Source: Viscum album (taxonomy: Eukaryota > Streptophyta > Magnoliopsida > Santalales > Viscaceae). From it: a stretch of DNA of 64,000 nucleotides. Shown here one piece after another: positions 1 through 9,147 of the stretch. Both the position numbers and the translations under genes were made by a program. The DNA lies in the NCBI GenBank assembly GCA_963277665.1, contig OY728128.1, positions 1,866,088,988 to 1,866,152,987 of the forward strand, written 5' to 3'. Position 1 is the stretch's first letter; each line of letters starts with the position of its first letter. The notes beneath the pieces were generated by a model, which ran no database searches, had not been told where the DNA came from, and was given only the letters and a program-made list of their open reading frames with translations.

Positions 1-990
1 GAAGAGGAAGCTTGATGGTGGCATTGATCTTATCTGGGTCGATTTTGATGATTCAACATATGAAAATGTATCTAAGAAACATACAATAGGTAACACCGAA
101 TGCACACTTCAAGAGGATCATATTCAAAATTTGGGAGTGTAGGAAGCTAAACACATTCTAGAGATCTCTAAGATGGTACTGAGGCTGGAGGTATTTTACC
201 AAAAAATCATCCATATAGTCTTCCACTAGATTCTTGAGGATTAGATTATGGATGTGATGTATGTCTTACAAATAAGTGGCTCCTACATTAATGGGGCCTA
301 AGGAAGTCACATAATATAAAGTGGTCCAATACATTGTGTTTATGGTGGTAGACCCCTCACCGTTGATGGCTGTCCACATCTAATGTATCCATCCATCAAA
401 CAGATACCCCATAACTCAACTATAGAATCGATCAAAAGATATATCATTGGAAGGAGAATATTATCCTTCAGAAAATGGTGGATGAGATCCCTGATGTTGA
501 TACAAACACTAATATGTCCATTATTAATCTTGAACAGGATGATGTTGGATATCCACTTTTGGTACTGAACTTCCTTGATGATGATTGTTTTGATAATATT
601 ATCAACCCCAGCCTAGACCATACCATCGGGAGAAGGGTGCATTTCTTCTGGGAGGATTCTTGAACCCATGATGACTCACTTGGATACCAAGATGGTGGAT
701 GGTGACATGAGGTACTTGTCTTGGAATATCATCATAACTCCAGGAAAATAAATCATGATGTTACTTTAGGAAGTTCAAATACTATTTATACTTCTCTAAA
801 GACAACATTGTACTAATCAATGTTGGCCTTGTGTCTAACATGGTATTGAGGTTCACCTAAATTAGCTCTTAGAAGGTTGTAGAGATGTCCTATTTAAATG
901 TGAGAGGACTGTATTCCAAATCCTCCTCATCTTTTGAGGATGGTGAATTAGTTGGTGTTGGTTCATCCCGACCATCTATTTTTGGGGAAA
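1..990. other. Unassigned degraded DNA, possibly retroelement-derived
   Basis: No intact gene is recognisable. Short open stretches occur on the plus strand (for example an acidic 62-codon stretch at 475-663), but they start and stop in different frames and match no family I can name. The segment at 261-345 faintly resembles the post-protease stretch of Ty3/gypsy polyproteins, broken by stops and frameshifts; this is too weak for a call. The phrase near 720-735 resembles one near 57385-57400, so both may descend from the same old repeat family. Confidence 0.3.
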
Positions 991-1055
991 CTCTTGGGAC
1001 CACATTGTGTATATGTTCTATTTTTTGTCCAGAAGTGTTAATAATTTTAAAAAAT
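991..1055 (+). repeat. Possible Copia-like LTR start, upstream copy
   Basis: This stretch (TTGGGACCACATTGTGTATA onward) matches 1920-1982 at roughly 80% over about 63 bp, including the shared ending GTGT(T/C)AATAATTTT. The downstream copy has a polypurine tract in front of it, so this could be the matching upstream LTR start. After about 65 bp the two copies no longer align, so this copy is truncated or the match is a local duplication. Confidence 0.35.
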
Positions 1056-1905
1056 ATGAATGTTTTACCAAAAATATGAATGTTTCACCAACAGATTCTA
1101 GTTTTTTCAATTCCCTTAAAGAAATAATATTCACACACAAAGGGATGCAAGAAATATTATGGTTCGCACAATCACAACCAACAATGAAGTTTATTTGTGA
1201 AAGTGTGAATAATGGAGCATATGGGTTGAGAAAATCATGTCAACCTTGTTTTTCACATTGATGGAGAAAGGAGGGTCCACATTGTTCCCTTAAATCCTTG
1301 TTTATTGTATTTGTTCTTATAATACAAGAAATTTAAGGTGATGAATGATTGTATGGGGAGAAATTGGGATTCAGTGATGAGAATTGTTTCCTTGAGGGGG
1401 ATACACATGAAGAAGTAGTCAGAGCCATTATCTCAATTAGTATCAATATCAGTTGGTGTGAAATTAAATTACTCTAAAGATTGCATGAATACTATGTCAT
1501 TATAAATGGTATGTTATTTCTTAACCTCTCATCCTTGGTTATTCAAAATATATATCATTATACAAGGTGAGAGTAACTAAATTACATAGTGACATAAGAA
1601 GAGGGGATGAGTTATCATCTCATGAGGTATCGTGATTCAGTGGATAATGGATAACATTATTGTCAAAAATCAAATACTCTTATTTTTTACACTGAGAATT
1701 TCTCAAGTATACATAGAGTGAAATTTAGAAGGCACATTGCTTAGGAATGGACTAATACCCTCTCTTCCATGAAATTTTTATTTCTGGTCAATAAGGGGGA
1801 GAGAAAGTGAAATGAATGTTCAAAAGAGAGGGTGAAAGTTAATATTCACATTTTCACATTGAAACATTCATTCGAGGATAAGTTTTACGGTATTGAAAAA
1901 AAAAT
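1056..1905. other. Unassigned degraded DNA between two LTR-start-like repeats
   Basis: AT-rich sequence with no sustained reading frame. A purine-rich stretch (ATAAGGGGGAGAGAAAGTGA, 1791-1810) is of the kind seen near the 3' end of Copia elements. No reverse transcriptase, integrase or RNase H motif was recognised. Confidence 0.3.
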
Positions 1906-1982
1906 ATAAAGGAGGAGATTGTTGGGACCACTTTGTGTATAAGTTGTTTTAGTTTTCAACAAGTGTCAATAATTTTCAAAAT
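1906..1982 (+). repeat. Polypurine tract plus LTR start of a relic retroelement
   Basis: A purine run (AAAGGAGGAGA, ending at 1919) is followed by TGTTGGGACCAC from 1920. The layout PPT-TGTTGG is typical of the 3' LTR boundary in plant Ty1/Copia elements. The first ~63 bp are repeated at 991-1055. I cannot find the other end of this LTR or a PBS, so the element is only a relic candidate. Confidence 0.4.
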
Positions 1983-2496
1983 GGACAAGGAAATCCAAAG
2001 TGAATAGAGATTGGTTGATGTGAAGATGCCTCAATAATTGTTATGGATTCATAAGTGTAGGATGACACGCATGGTAAATTCCTTATGTTGTTATAAATCA
2101 GTCGATTTATGTGTTGTTGCTATGTTCAAAGAACTTGTATCATGTGTGATAAATTTCATAAAACATTGAATTAGCATCTTTTTAATAATGATTGAAGTGA
2201 ATTGGATTTGATAATCCAAAAAGGGAAAAAAGAAGAAGAAAATATGGGAGTGACATGAGAATGCAATTTGACGGTGGTATCCATGCATGTGCATCATGTT
2301 TTAAGGTGGCCGTGTATGAGGTTGGTTTGTGTTTAATGATGTACATGTATTTTTGTGTATACTTAGTTTTATACTAAGTATTTATGATGTGGTTTACTAA
2401 AAAATTTGGGCCAGGCCACAAGCTAGCTACCCGGCCTCAACTCGAGGCACATACGAGACCATAGGCGTTGTCCTTTCCCATTGGAAGGAAAAGGTA
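1983..2496. other. Unassigned DNA, left flank of element 1
   Basis: No gene seen. Near 2410-2496 the base composition becomes less AT-rich (GGCCAGGCCACAAGC and following). This stretch continues directly into 13220 onward once element 1 and one copy of its target duplication are removed, so the two flanks are the two halves of the pre-insertion locus. Confidence 0.5.
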
Positions 2497-2501
2497 GAGC
2501 T
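2497..2501. repeat. Target site duplication of element 1, left copy
   Basis: GAGCT lies directly before the LTR start TGTAACACCCC and is repeated exactly at 13215-13219 after the other LTR ends in TTACA. A 5-bp duplication is the usual footprint of Ty3/gypsy and Copia integrases. Confidence 0.9.
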
Positions 2502-4373
2502 TGTAACACCCCAGGATTTCAGAGTGTGTTATTTCTTAAAAATAATTCAATAACTTGCACTAAACGCAACACCGAGTTCAATCACACCATTAAAAGAGTT
2601 CATGAATAGTATTAACTACATTTTGAACTTTATATAATCCTTATAATTTTAGAATCCCTATTATGAGTTTCTTAGTCATATTGCAAGAACAGATTCATTT
2701 TCAGTATTATCAACTTCTAATAGTGAAACCTTTTTAAATACAATATTTTAATCTTTTTGACTAAATTGGGACATCAAAAATTTAAAATGAAACATCCCAA
2801 GCTTCCACGGTACGCTTTCTTTGAGTAATACAGTAGCATGTGTTGTACGCAACCTTGAGTTTTAACACACACCACAACCAATCAAACTAGCCGTTATGAA
2901 TAGTAATACCTAATTTTTGAAATTATATATATTTTATATTTAAAAATGGACTTCATTTTTGGATTCGGAATATCGAAATTAGCCTAGGGTGAAATTTTGG
3001 TACATTTCGGATAACTTTTATATTTTGATGAATAGTGAAAATTACTAAATTTTAATTAAAAACAACTTTTTTAATCAAAATAATTAATATTGATAAATTA
3101 TGAATTTGAGTGGTTTTAAAGTATATTTAGAATATATTTTTACCATTTAATATAATGTTTGTCATTGGATATAATTTTACAATTAAACCGAACATAAACA
3201 AGTGTCAATCTTTTGGTAGTTATTATCTCTTAAAAACACGCTTTTTTGTTTTGACAGCGGGAATTAATTTTAAATTAATTTCTGCCACTTCTGTGTTTTG
3301 AATTTAGAAAAATGGATTCCATATTTGGAATCAGGATGTTCAAATTGTGTAAATAGGTAACTTTTATTTTTAGACATTTTGAATAATTACTGCGGTAAAT
3401 ATTTTATTTACCATGGTTAAGGGTAAATCCGGTAAATAAGGGTTAAAAAAATAATATTATAATAATACTAAATTACCCTAAAATGTGTCTTAACCCTATT
3501 GGTTGATACATAGTCGACCATGGGCATCTTTGGGTCTATTTTGGGACCCCATGGATCCACTTGTAAGTGATAATGACACTTTATTTTAATTAAGTTAAAA
3601 TGAATACAAAAATGACACAAGCATATATCTTTTAGAAGAACAATTTTTACATAGGGTTATACATGTTGGATTTTCGATTATAAATATTCATTAGAAAGAT
3701 AAAAATATTTCCTACATAATGATATTTTATTTATAATTTTTAGACAATAAATAAGGTATTTTATTTATGACACAATGATGATGCAGTAATTACTATAATA
3801 GTGAAAAATTAAAATAATTGATATTATAAATACCCAAATAAATGTAATATGAAACTTTTAATGAATTAAACTAATTTTCTAGGCTAATATGATATATTAG
3901 GATTGATTTAATGGACTTTGTTCGAAGTAATCAATCTGTTATGAGTTTCACAAAAATCAACTATTGAATAGTGTCAAAATTGACATAAAAGAGTTCTTAA
4001 AACAAATATTATATTATTAATTGATATTAAATTCCTAAAAATCTAAGGTTCGGCCAAGAGACTTATATTATGATAGGTTAATCATTAATGGACCACTTGG
4101 GGGTCGCTTGTATGTATATAGTAAGTTTATTAACCATATTATATAAAAATACAAAGAGACATTGTAAAAGTGAAACTAATTAACTTAGAGTTAATACTTA
4201 AAGATAAGGTTAATATAAGTACCCAAACCTGTCTAAATTCTATTGGATGAGTTGTTTTCGACCTATCCCCACCTCATACTTTGAATATTCAACTTTGGAG
4301 CCTTTATAAACCGAATATGAATTTATTATAAATTAATATTTCTAGCTTTTCCAAAGGTGCCCCTCACCCCTCT

Positions 4374-4381
4374 TATAAAAG
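4374..4381 (+). promoter_or_regulatory. LTR TATA box
   Basis: TATAAAAG sits in a CCCCTC-TTATAAAAG-GGCACT context, 1.87 kb into the LTR, followed by a pyrimidine-rich leader. The same site is found in both LTRs of element 2 and, more degraded, in the array LTRs, so it is the likely pol II core promoter and transcription starts shortly downstream. Confidence 0.7.
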
Positions 4382-4724
4382 GGCACTCCTCCTTCTCATT
4401 TCTTCACACCTCTAAAGCCTTTTGGTTCGGCCAAACTCTGCCCAAATACTCTCCCAACATCCCTCAATACAACCTAGAGGCCTTAGTTTGATCAGAAAGC
4501 CAACCTAAGGAGCCCTTTTGATCAAATCAAAAGGAAGAACCCGAAGAAGAGGTAATGATCTCACCACCCTTTTCTAAGTTCATTTCTTCTTCCACTTCTT
4601 CTTCCTTTGTTCTTACCATTCTGAAATAATAACTCCAGTATCTCACATATACTGTGATGTTATTATAAATATGGTACAATCATATTCAGTATTCTATCCA
4701 CCCTTTGAATAACATGTCACCATA

Positions 4725-4754
4725 CGTGCGTACGTACGGCTTACCGTCTCCACG
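4725..4754 (+). repeat. 30-bp CGTACG motif, copy 1 of 5' LTR
   Basis: Begins CGTGCGTACGTACGG and ends TACCGTCTCCACG. It matches copy 2 (4914-4943) at 28 of 30 positions and contains the palindrome CGTACGTACG. Counterparts exist at the homologous position in every LTR of the window. Confidence 0.8.
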
Positions 4755-4913
4755 TCGTGGTGTAATTGTTATTCAATGTAATATTATTTGGATGGGTATA
4801 ATAATGATGTGTAACTCATGTAAATAATAAATATAACATGTTAATGATTCTGTATATATGATATACCATCCATTTATATATTATTTTAATATCAAAAGAA
4901 TGATATTGTCGCT

Positions 4914-4943
4914 CGTGCGTACGTACGGACTACCGTCTCCACG
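4914..4943 (+). repeat. 30-bp CGTACG motif, copy 2 of 5' LTR
   Basis: Direct repeat of 4725-4754 with start-to-start spacing of 189 bp; differs at two central positions. The flanks (TTGTCGCTC before, AACGCGATGAGATTCAT after) differ from copy 1 and are themselves conserved in element 2. Confidence 0.8.
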
Positions 4944-5238
4944 AACGCGATGAGATTCATTCTCCATCGTAACCATTAAATCGTAATTATCATTTTATGA
5001 TTTAAAAATGATGTTTAAGGACTTGATATCATTCTGGATATGAATAATATACAACCTATCCTTTACAAACATGTCTTACGTAACAAAACATATGAAAGAA
5101 AACAAGTAAGTTAACACCCGAAACAACGATAATACTAAGATATTATTATCAAATCAATATTAAAAGATCATATATGATATCATATTAATGTATATGATTC
5201 TTGTATAATTTAATAACAATTATTTCACCATTATACAG

Positions 5239-5273
5239 GAGGTTAACCTACCACAATCAAGGAAAAGTACAAG
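5239..5273 (+). other. Putative 35-nt leader exon within the LTR
   Basis: Flanked by an acceptor-like ACAG and a donor-like AAG|GTAAGG. The same exon block (GGTTAAnnTACC...CAAGGTAA) is readable in reverse complement in element 2 at about 14950-14990 and 22015-22050. No start codon or ORF in it, so any spliced product is a leader, not a protein. Confidence 0.35.
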
Positions 5274-6321
5274 GTAAGGGTTATTTCACAATCTCTTCAT
5301 TATCCGAGGTTGTTTATACGTAATAATCTACTGGGATCTCTTTATCATCCACATCCATGTTTCTTAAAAATGTATTTCAAAACATTTTTACTATTTACAA
5401 GAATATGGGTTAAAGTCATTTATACCTTTTTTTGACTTTTTATAAGAGGTTTATAAAGGAATCTTTCCGTCGTTTTCAAAACAAGGTCCTTTTTAACCTT
5501 TTCGACAGAATTGAGGTAAGAATGTTTTTTTTAACTTATACGGCGGGTGCAGATATTTTACGCCGTTATAAAATCTTCAAAGATTTCCTTAAAAACTTAT
5601 AAGAATATTTTCAAAGAAAATGTTTTATTTTATATGGATCTTAAATGATTTCAAAATAAAAGGAGATATTTCTTTAAAAAGAATTTTGATTTCATCTATG
5701 TCAACATCCTTTGATGGATTTTAAGATTATTTGAAGTTTTTTTTATGATACAAAACTTCTATATTGTATTGAAGGTTTTGTGATATGTTTGACTGTGGAT
5801 GTGCTATTTTTATACCATTCATAGTTTATTGTGAAAGTATTGACATTTCGTATGCTAGTTTTAATACGAATGTTTATGTTATGTTTAAACCTTTTCATAT
5901 GGGAATGCATTGGACTTAATAAGTGACGGGTGGAGCCCGCTATAGCTCCTCGATGCATCGGTAGGTCTCATGAGACAAACTAGTGTCTTGGCACAAGGCC
6001 TTGACAAAATCTTTTGTAGCCTTGGCACGAGGCCTTGGCTATGTGGTTATGATAGTCTGGCATTATGCATTCCAACATTATGAAAGTGGTTATTGATTTT
6101 TGCATGTGATTATTCTATTAGTAGAATATCCATGTGAATAAGTAAATGGCATTATTTCATTTTACTTTTGCCATACCATGTTGAAGTTCAATTTTAAAAG
6201 GCTTTTGTTTTAGTAATGCATTGCCTTAAATGTTTATTCTTATTTATGAAAGTTTCCGCTATATTGTTATCCTTACTGGGCATTTGAGCTCACCCCTTTT
6301 CTATGTTTTATTTTTCCCCAG
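5274..6321 (+). other. Putative leader intron 2 within the LTR
   Basis: Starts with GTAAGG and ends in a strong acceptor (TTTTATTTTTCCCCAG). A CTTAC branch-point-like sequence lies about 50 nt before the acceptor, in a conserved block CTTACTG...GAGCTCACCC that is also found in the array LTRs (for example 30338-30363 in reverse complement, with its own CTATAG acceptor). Splicing is an inference from these signals only. Confidence 0.35.
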
Positions 6322-6569
6322 GATGTGAAGAAGTAAATTATGAATGACCTGCAGGGATATTATGAGGGGATAGTAGTGTGGATTATGGAGACATTATGTT
6401 GTTGTAGTAGTTTTTCATTTTATGATGTAATGTAAAACTTATGAATATATCTAGTGTTTCCAAGGCTACTAAACCAATCGGTCTTTCGAGATTTGATCTT
6501 TCTTGTGATCATGCCAATGTTATGAAGTAATGCACCGACTCTAGGCAACTAGGGTCGGGGCGTTACAGT

Positions 6570-6580
6570 TGGTATCAGAG
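6570..6580 (+). other. Primer binding site, initiator tRNA-Met type
   Basis: TGGTATCAGAG begins two bases after the 5' LTR end. It is complementary to the 3' end of plant initiator methionine tRNA, the common primer for plant LTR retrotransposons. It is the anchor for minus-strand DNA synthesis. Confidence 0.88.
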
Positions 6581-6680
6581 GAAGTTTAGTACAAACCTTG
6601 GAAGCTAGATTTAGATAAACTCTGATTAGAGCACGTAGACCTAAGATGAACGTTGAGGATTAGTATAGAAGAACTTCCTA

Positions 6681-6900
6681 GAATTTTGGTATTGTAGAGA
6701 TTTTGTGAGTTTTCCGAGCAATACATCCCTGTCTGGATACGAGCAGGTAGAGGCGGCTCTGGCACAAATGTACCTAGGGGTAAAACCCGAAAACACCACT
6801 TTGAGCTAGACTCGAACGGGAACTGGTGCACGACAACGGGCCTTGCTGCACTCTTGGTTACGACACTCCCGGGGGATATGCTTAGGATAACTCTCATTTT
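6681..6900 (+). other. Conserved GC-richer block at the start of the internal region
   Basis: This block stands out from the AT-rich surroundings and is closely matched in reverse complement at 20386-20607 of the much older element 2. The plus frame is open without an ATG from about 6699 to 6982 and contains a Gly/Arg-rich stretch (RAGRGGSGTNVPRGKTR). The opposite strand is also open (6586-6897, 103 codons), and 73 codons of that frame survive without a stop in element 2. Candidates are a former gag N-terminus or an RNA packaging/leader structure. I cannot decide between them. Confidence 0.5.
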
Positions 6901-7068
6901 CTTTACAAATCATTATGAAGGGTTTATGAGTATATACTTCCTCAAAGAAAACATTTTTATGATTATGGATTATATCCATAAATAGTTCAATTTATGTTAA
7001 GTGTTTTATAAGTATGGGATTATGTATTTTGATTCATAAACTGATCTAGTTTATGCCATTGTTTAGAA

Positions 7069-7587
7069 ATGGCGCCCAGTAGAAGGAATGAGAACTCCAA
7101 AAATACACATGATTCAAAGAGAAGGAAGGATCATATCTTTCATGGTCTTAAGCTAGAATTTATAAGAGAAATAGTCTCCCATGTATTATCATCATATGAA
7201 GAAATAATATCATGTGTTGATAAGATAAGTAAAGAGTTTACTGAGTCCTATGGCTTTGAAGGGAATCAAGAGAAGAAAAGGATGGAAGAGAGAAAGATGG
7301 ATAAAGGGAAAAGGGAAAAGAAGAATTTTCCCATATGTGGTAACTGTGGAAAGAAACACCCTGGAACTTGCCTGAAAGGAATGGGAGTTTGTTATAAGTG
7401 TGGAGGAAAAGGGCACAAGGTACGTGACTGCAAGGGTAAGAAAATGGTTTTAAATGTACAATGCTTCATTTGCAAGGAGTTTGGACACTACGCGAACCTA
7501 TGTCCCAGTCATCAGACTATGCCGAAAATGATGTTATTGGATAATAATCAAGTTATGATACTACCACAGATGAAGAGGAATGATTAG
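7069..7587 (+). CDS. Gag-like protein with three zinc knuckles
   Basis: This 172-aa protein is the only plausible element-encoded protein of element 1. Its N-terminal half is short and Lys/Arg-rich with an EKKRMEERKMDKGKREKKN stretch (about residues 65-88), and the usual large capsid domain is missing. The C-terminal half holds three nucleic-acid-binding CCHC motifs: CGNCGKKHPGTC (shortened C-X2-C-X3-H-X3-C), CYKCGGKGHKVRDC and CFICKEFGHYANLC (both canonical C-X2-C-X4-H-X4-C). This arrangement is typical of Ty3/gypsy nucleocapsid regions, which bind element RNA during packaging. The ATG at 7069 (context AAATGGCG) is the first in frame. It ends without running into a protease domain. The homologous ORF in element 2 is destroyed, and the array lacks it, so it is probably dispensable for mobility in trans. 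Confidence 0.8.
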   Translation: MAPSRRNENSKNTHDSKRRKDHIFHGLKLEFIREIVSHVLSSYEEIISCVDKISKEFTESYGFEGNQEKKRMEERKMDKGKREKKNFPICGNCGKKHPGTCLKGMGVCYKCGGKGHKVRDCKGKKMVLNVQCFICKEFGHYANLCPSHQTMPKMMLLDNNQVMILPQMKRND

Positions 7588-8155
7588 AGTTCTTATGTTG
7601 ATTATGTCAATTGAGTGTTGTATCAACAATGTACTTGTTACAATAATTATGGAGTATATAAGGATTGTACTGCAGTACTATTTCATTAAGGACATGAGAT
7701 TGTGTGGAACAAAGAAAAGTGACTCAATAACAGGATAAATTTTTGGAAAATATATGGTTGAGAGAATGATAAATCATAACATAGTTCTGATACTGAGGTA
7801 GTGATTTTGGAATAATATGTGATTGTTTTGGATAAATTATATTGGATATTCCTGACTACCCGGGAACTGATTAATGATTTGTATATTCCATCATTGTTGG
7901 GGTTTAAAACATTTTTGGATTAATGAAGTATATCCAGCTTTCTATATGGAATAAGGGAGCATGAAGGTAATCAATAAGGAATATGGTAATTCAGGATGTT
8001 TCGGTGTATTAAAAGAATACATGATGAAGGTATTCATATGCTATTACGGGGTAAAAAGGTTCTACATTATGTTTACCTTACTTATAAATGTTGGACTGTG
8101 AGTTTGGATAGAAGTATTTTGGATAGTTCTAGTTTGGATTATTTTGGATTGCCAT
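7588..8155. other. Non-coding internal sequence after gag
   Basis: No sustained frame on either strand and no protease, reverse transcriptase or integrase motif. The layout is shared with element 2 (19077-19782), so this is an inherited part of the family and not a fresh insertion. Confidence 0.6.
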
Positions 8156-8270
8156 AAAAGGACAACCCGGAGGTCGGGCGGCAACCCGTCGCGTCCGGCA
8201 AGGCTGCGAGACTTGGACCCGAAACCGAAGGGCGACAAGGGTGTATCACCTACCACTGGCCCACGAGATG
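8156..8270 (-). ncRNA. tRNA-like pol III cassette, antisense, copy in element 1
   Basis: On the minus strand it has an A-box-like sequence (TGGGCCAGTGG, 8263-8253), a B-box-like sequence (GGTCCAAGTCT, starting 8219) 44 nt later, and a TTTT terminator at 8159-8156. A tRNA gene has the same A-to-B spacing. The body after the B box (TCGCAGCCTTGCCGG, GACGCGACGGGTTG) is GC-rich in AT-rich surroundings. It resembles a SINE head more than a functional tRNA, as no full cloverleaf is evident. Four more copies with identical spacing lie in the other internal regions of the window, always antisense to the retroelement. Transcription is inferred, not shown. Confidence 0.65.
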
Positions 8271-9132
8271 TCCTGGATTAAATAATGTAGTTTTTATTAA
8301 AAGATCTTGTAGATGAATTATAAATTCATTTATTTTGGAACCCTATACGAATAGTGTAAATAGAATTTTTCTTACATTCTATTATCTTTTAGAGTGAAAG
8401 ATGAGTTTGTGGTAGAAATTTATTAATGGATAAAACTATAATTATAAAGTAAGTATATCTCCTTATGATCTTAGTCAATCTCATAAATAGATTCCTCAAT
8501 ATTAAGAAAAGCAACTTAGAACAAAAATGTTTTCCTAGATGGTACCTTAAATCATCACTAATTTATGGCTTTGGGATTGTTGGCCTTTTCATAGCCATGT
8601 TCTCTACCACTCTCCATCAGATAATTGATGGTTAGATTTCTCTTCCATATCCATATTTTCCTAAATGGAACCCTAGTATGTGTTATTTTCGGTAATCTTC
8701 ATACTTTCCACTCTTTATTTTAAATAGAGGCCTCATTAATTCATTTTTCGATGTGGGATTTCAACTAAGATATTTTGAAATGTCAAAAATGTGTTGTCCC
8801 AATACCCTATATTTTGTTGAACCGATGGTACTTCAAATCATCATAGATTGATGAGTTTAAGGACCTCAATTTTATACTTGTTTGTGATTGATGACCTCAA
8901 TCACTACCTATAAATATTTACGTTTTTCCTCCAATTATATGTCTCTAATTGCCACCAATGTTCTCCTAATCGAGATCATAATTTGGTGGTGACCCTTTCA
9001 TTTATCTTTTCCTCATATTAAGACTAAATTTTAGTAACCCAATTTCCGATGTGGGTTTTCCCACAAATATATTTTCTACTTTCAACCTTTTATTTTCGAA
9101 GAACAATTTCAAATTGCGAGGACGCAATTTAT
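8271..9132. other. Non-coding internal sequence before the polypurine tract
   Basis: AT-rich, no frame of note. It separates the tRNA-like cassette from the 3' LTR by about 0.88 kb; element 2 has the matching interval (18144-18960). Nothing else recognised. Confidence 0.6.
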
Positions 9133-9147
9133 TGAAGGAGGGGAGAA
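9133..9147 (+). other. Polypurine tract of element 1
   Basis: GAAGGAGGGGAGAA directly abuts the 3' LTR start. This is the expected primer site for plus-strand DNA synthesis. The tract is conserved in reverse complement at 18130-18143 and 34824-34836. Confidence 0.85.

Larger units (their letters stand above)
4552..5238 (+). other. Putative leader intron 1 within the LTR
   Basis: A donor-like site (GAAGAAGAG|GTAATG) about 175 bp after the TATA box and an acceptor-like site (CCATTATACAG|GAGG) bound this segment. The donor block GAAGAGGTAATGAT is conserved in reverse complement in element 2 (15888-15896 and 22966-22974 areas) and the acceptor-exon-donor block also recurs there. Conservation in old copies makes chance matches less likely, but splicing itself is inferred. 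Both 30-bp CGTACG motifs lie inside this segment. Confidence 0.4.
2502..6567 (+). repeat. 5' LTR of element 1
   Basis: 4,066 bp, starting TGTAACACCCC and ending GGGGCGTTACA, so the LTR ends form an 11-bp inverted repeat with one mismatch. It aligns end to end with 9148-13214 with about 31 substitutions and one 1-nt length difference in a T run near 5740. It holds a TATA box (4374), a duplicated 30-bp CGTACG-type motif (4725, 4914) and intron-like signals. It has no coding capacity; the short antisense open stretch near 5743-5958 has an identical copy in the other LTR and is not evidence of a gene. Confidence 0.95.

Noticed and set aside
1..700. Ty3/gypsy protease-linker remnant on the plus strand
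   Set aside because: Only a faint similarity near 261-345 that needs frameshifts and stops; too weak to annotate.
5743..5958. 71-codon antisense open stretch, repeated identically at 12390-12605
   Set aside because: It lies in the same place in both LTRs of element 1; the identity reflects LTR identity, not selection. No domain or start context.
7210..7416. Antisense open stretch over the gag ORF
   Set aside because: Shadow of the real zinc-knuckle frame; serine/phenylalanine-rich composition results from complementing Lys/Glu codons.
8062..8256. 64-codon minus-strand open stretch
   Set aside because: Falls across the tRNA-like cassette; its GC-rich part is explained by the cassette, and the frame is not conserved in other copies.
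8156..8270. Functional tRNA gene
   Set aside because: A and B boxes fit, but no convincing acceptor stem, anticodon arm or cloverleaf could be drawn, and the transcript would run past tRNA length to about 115 nt.
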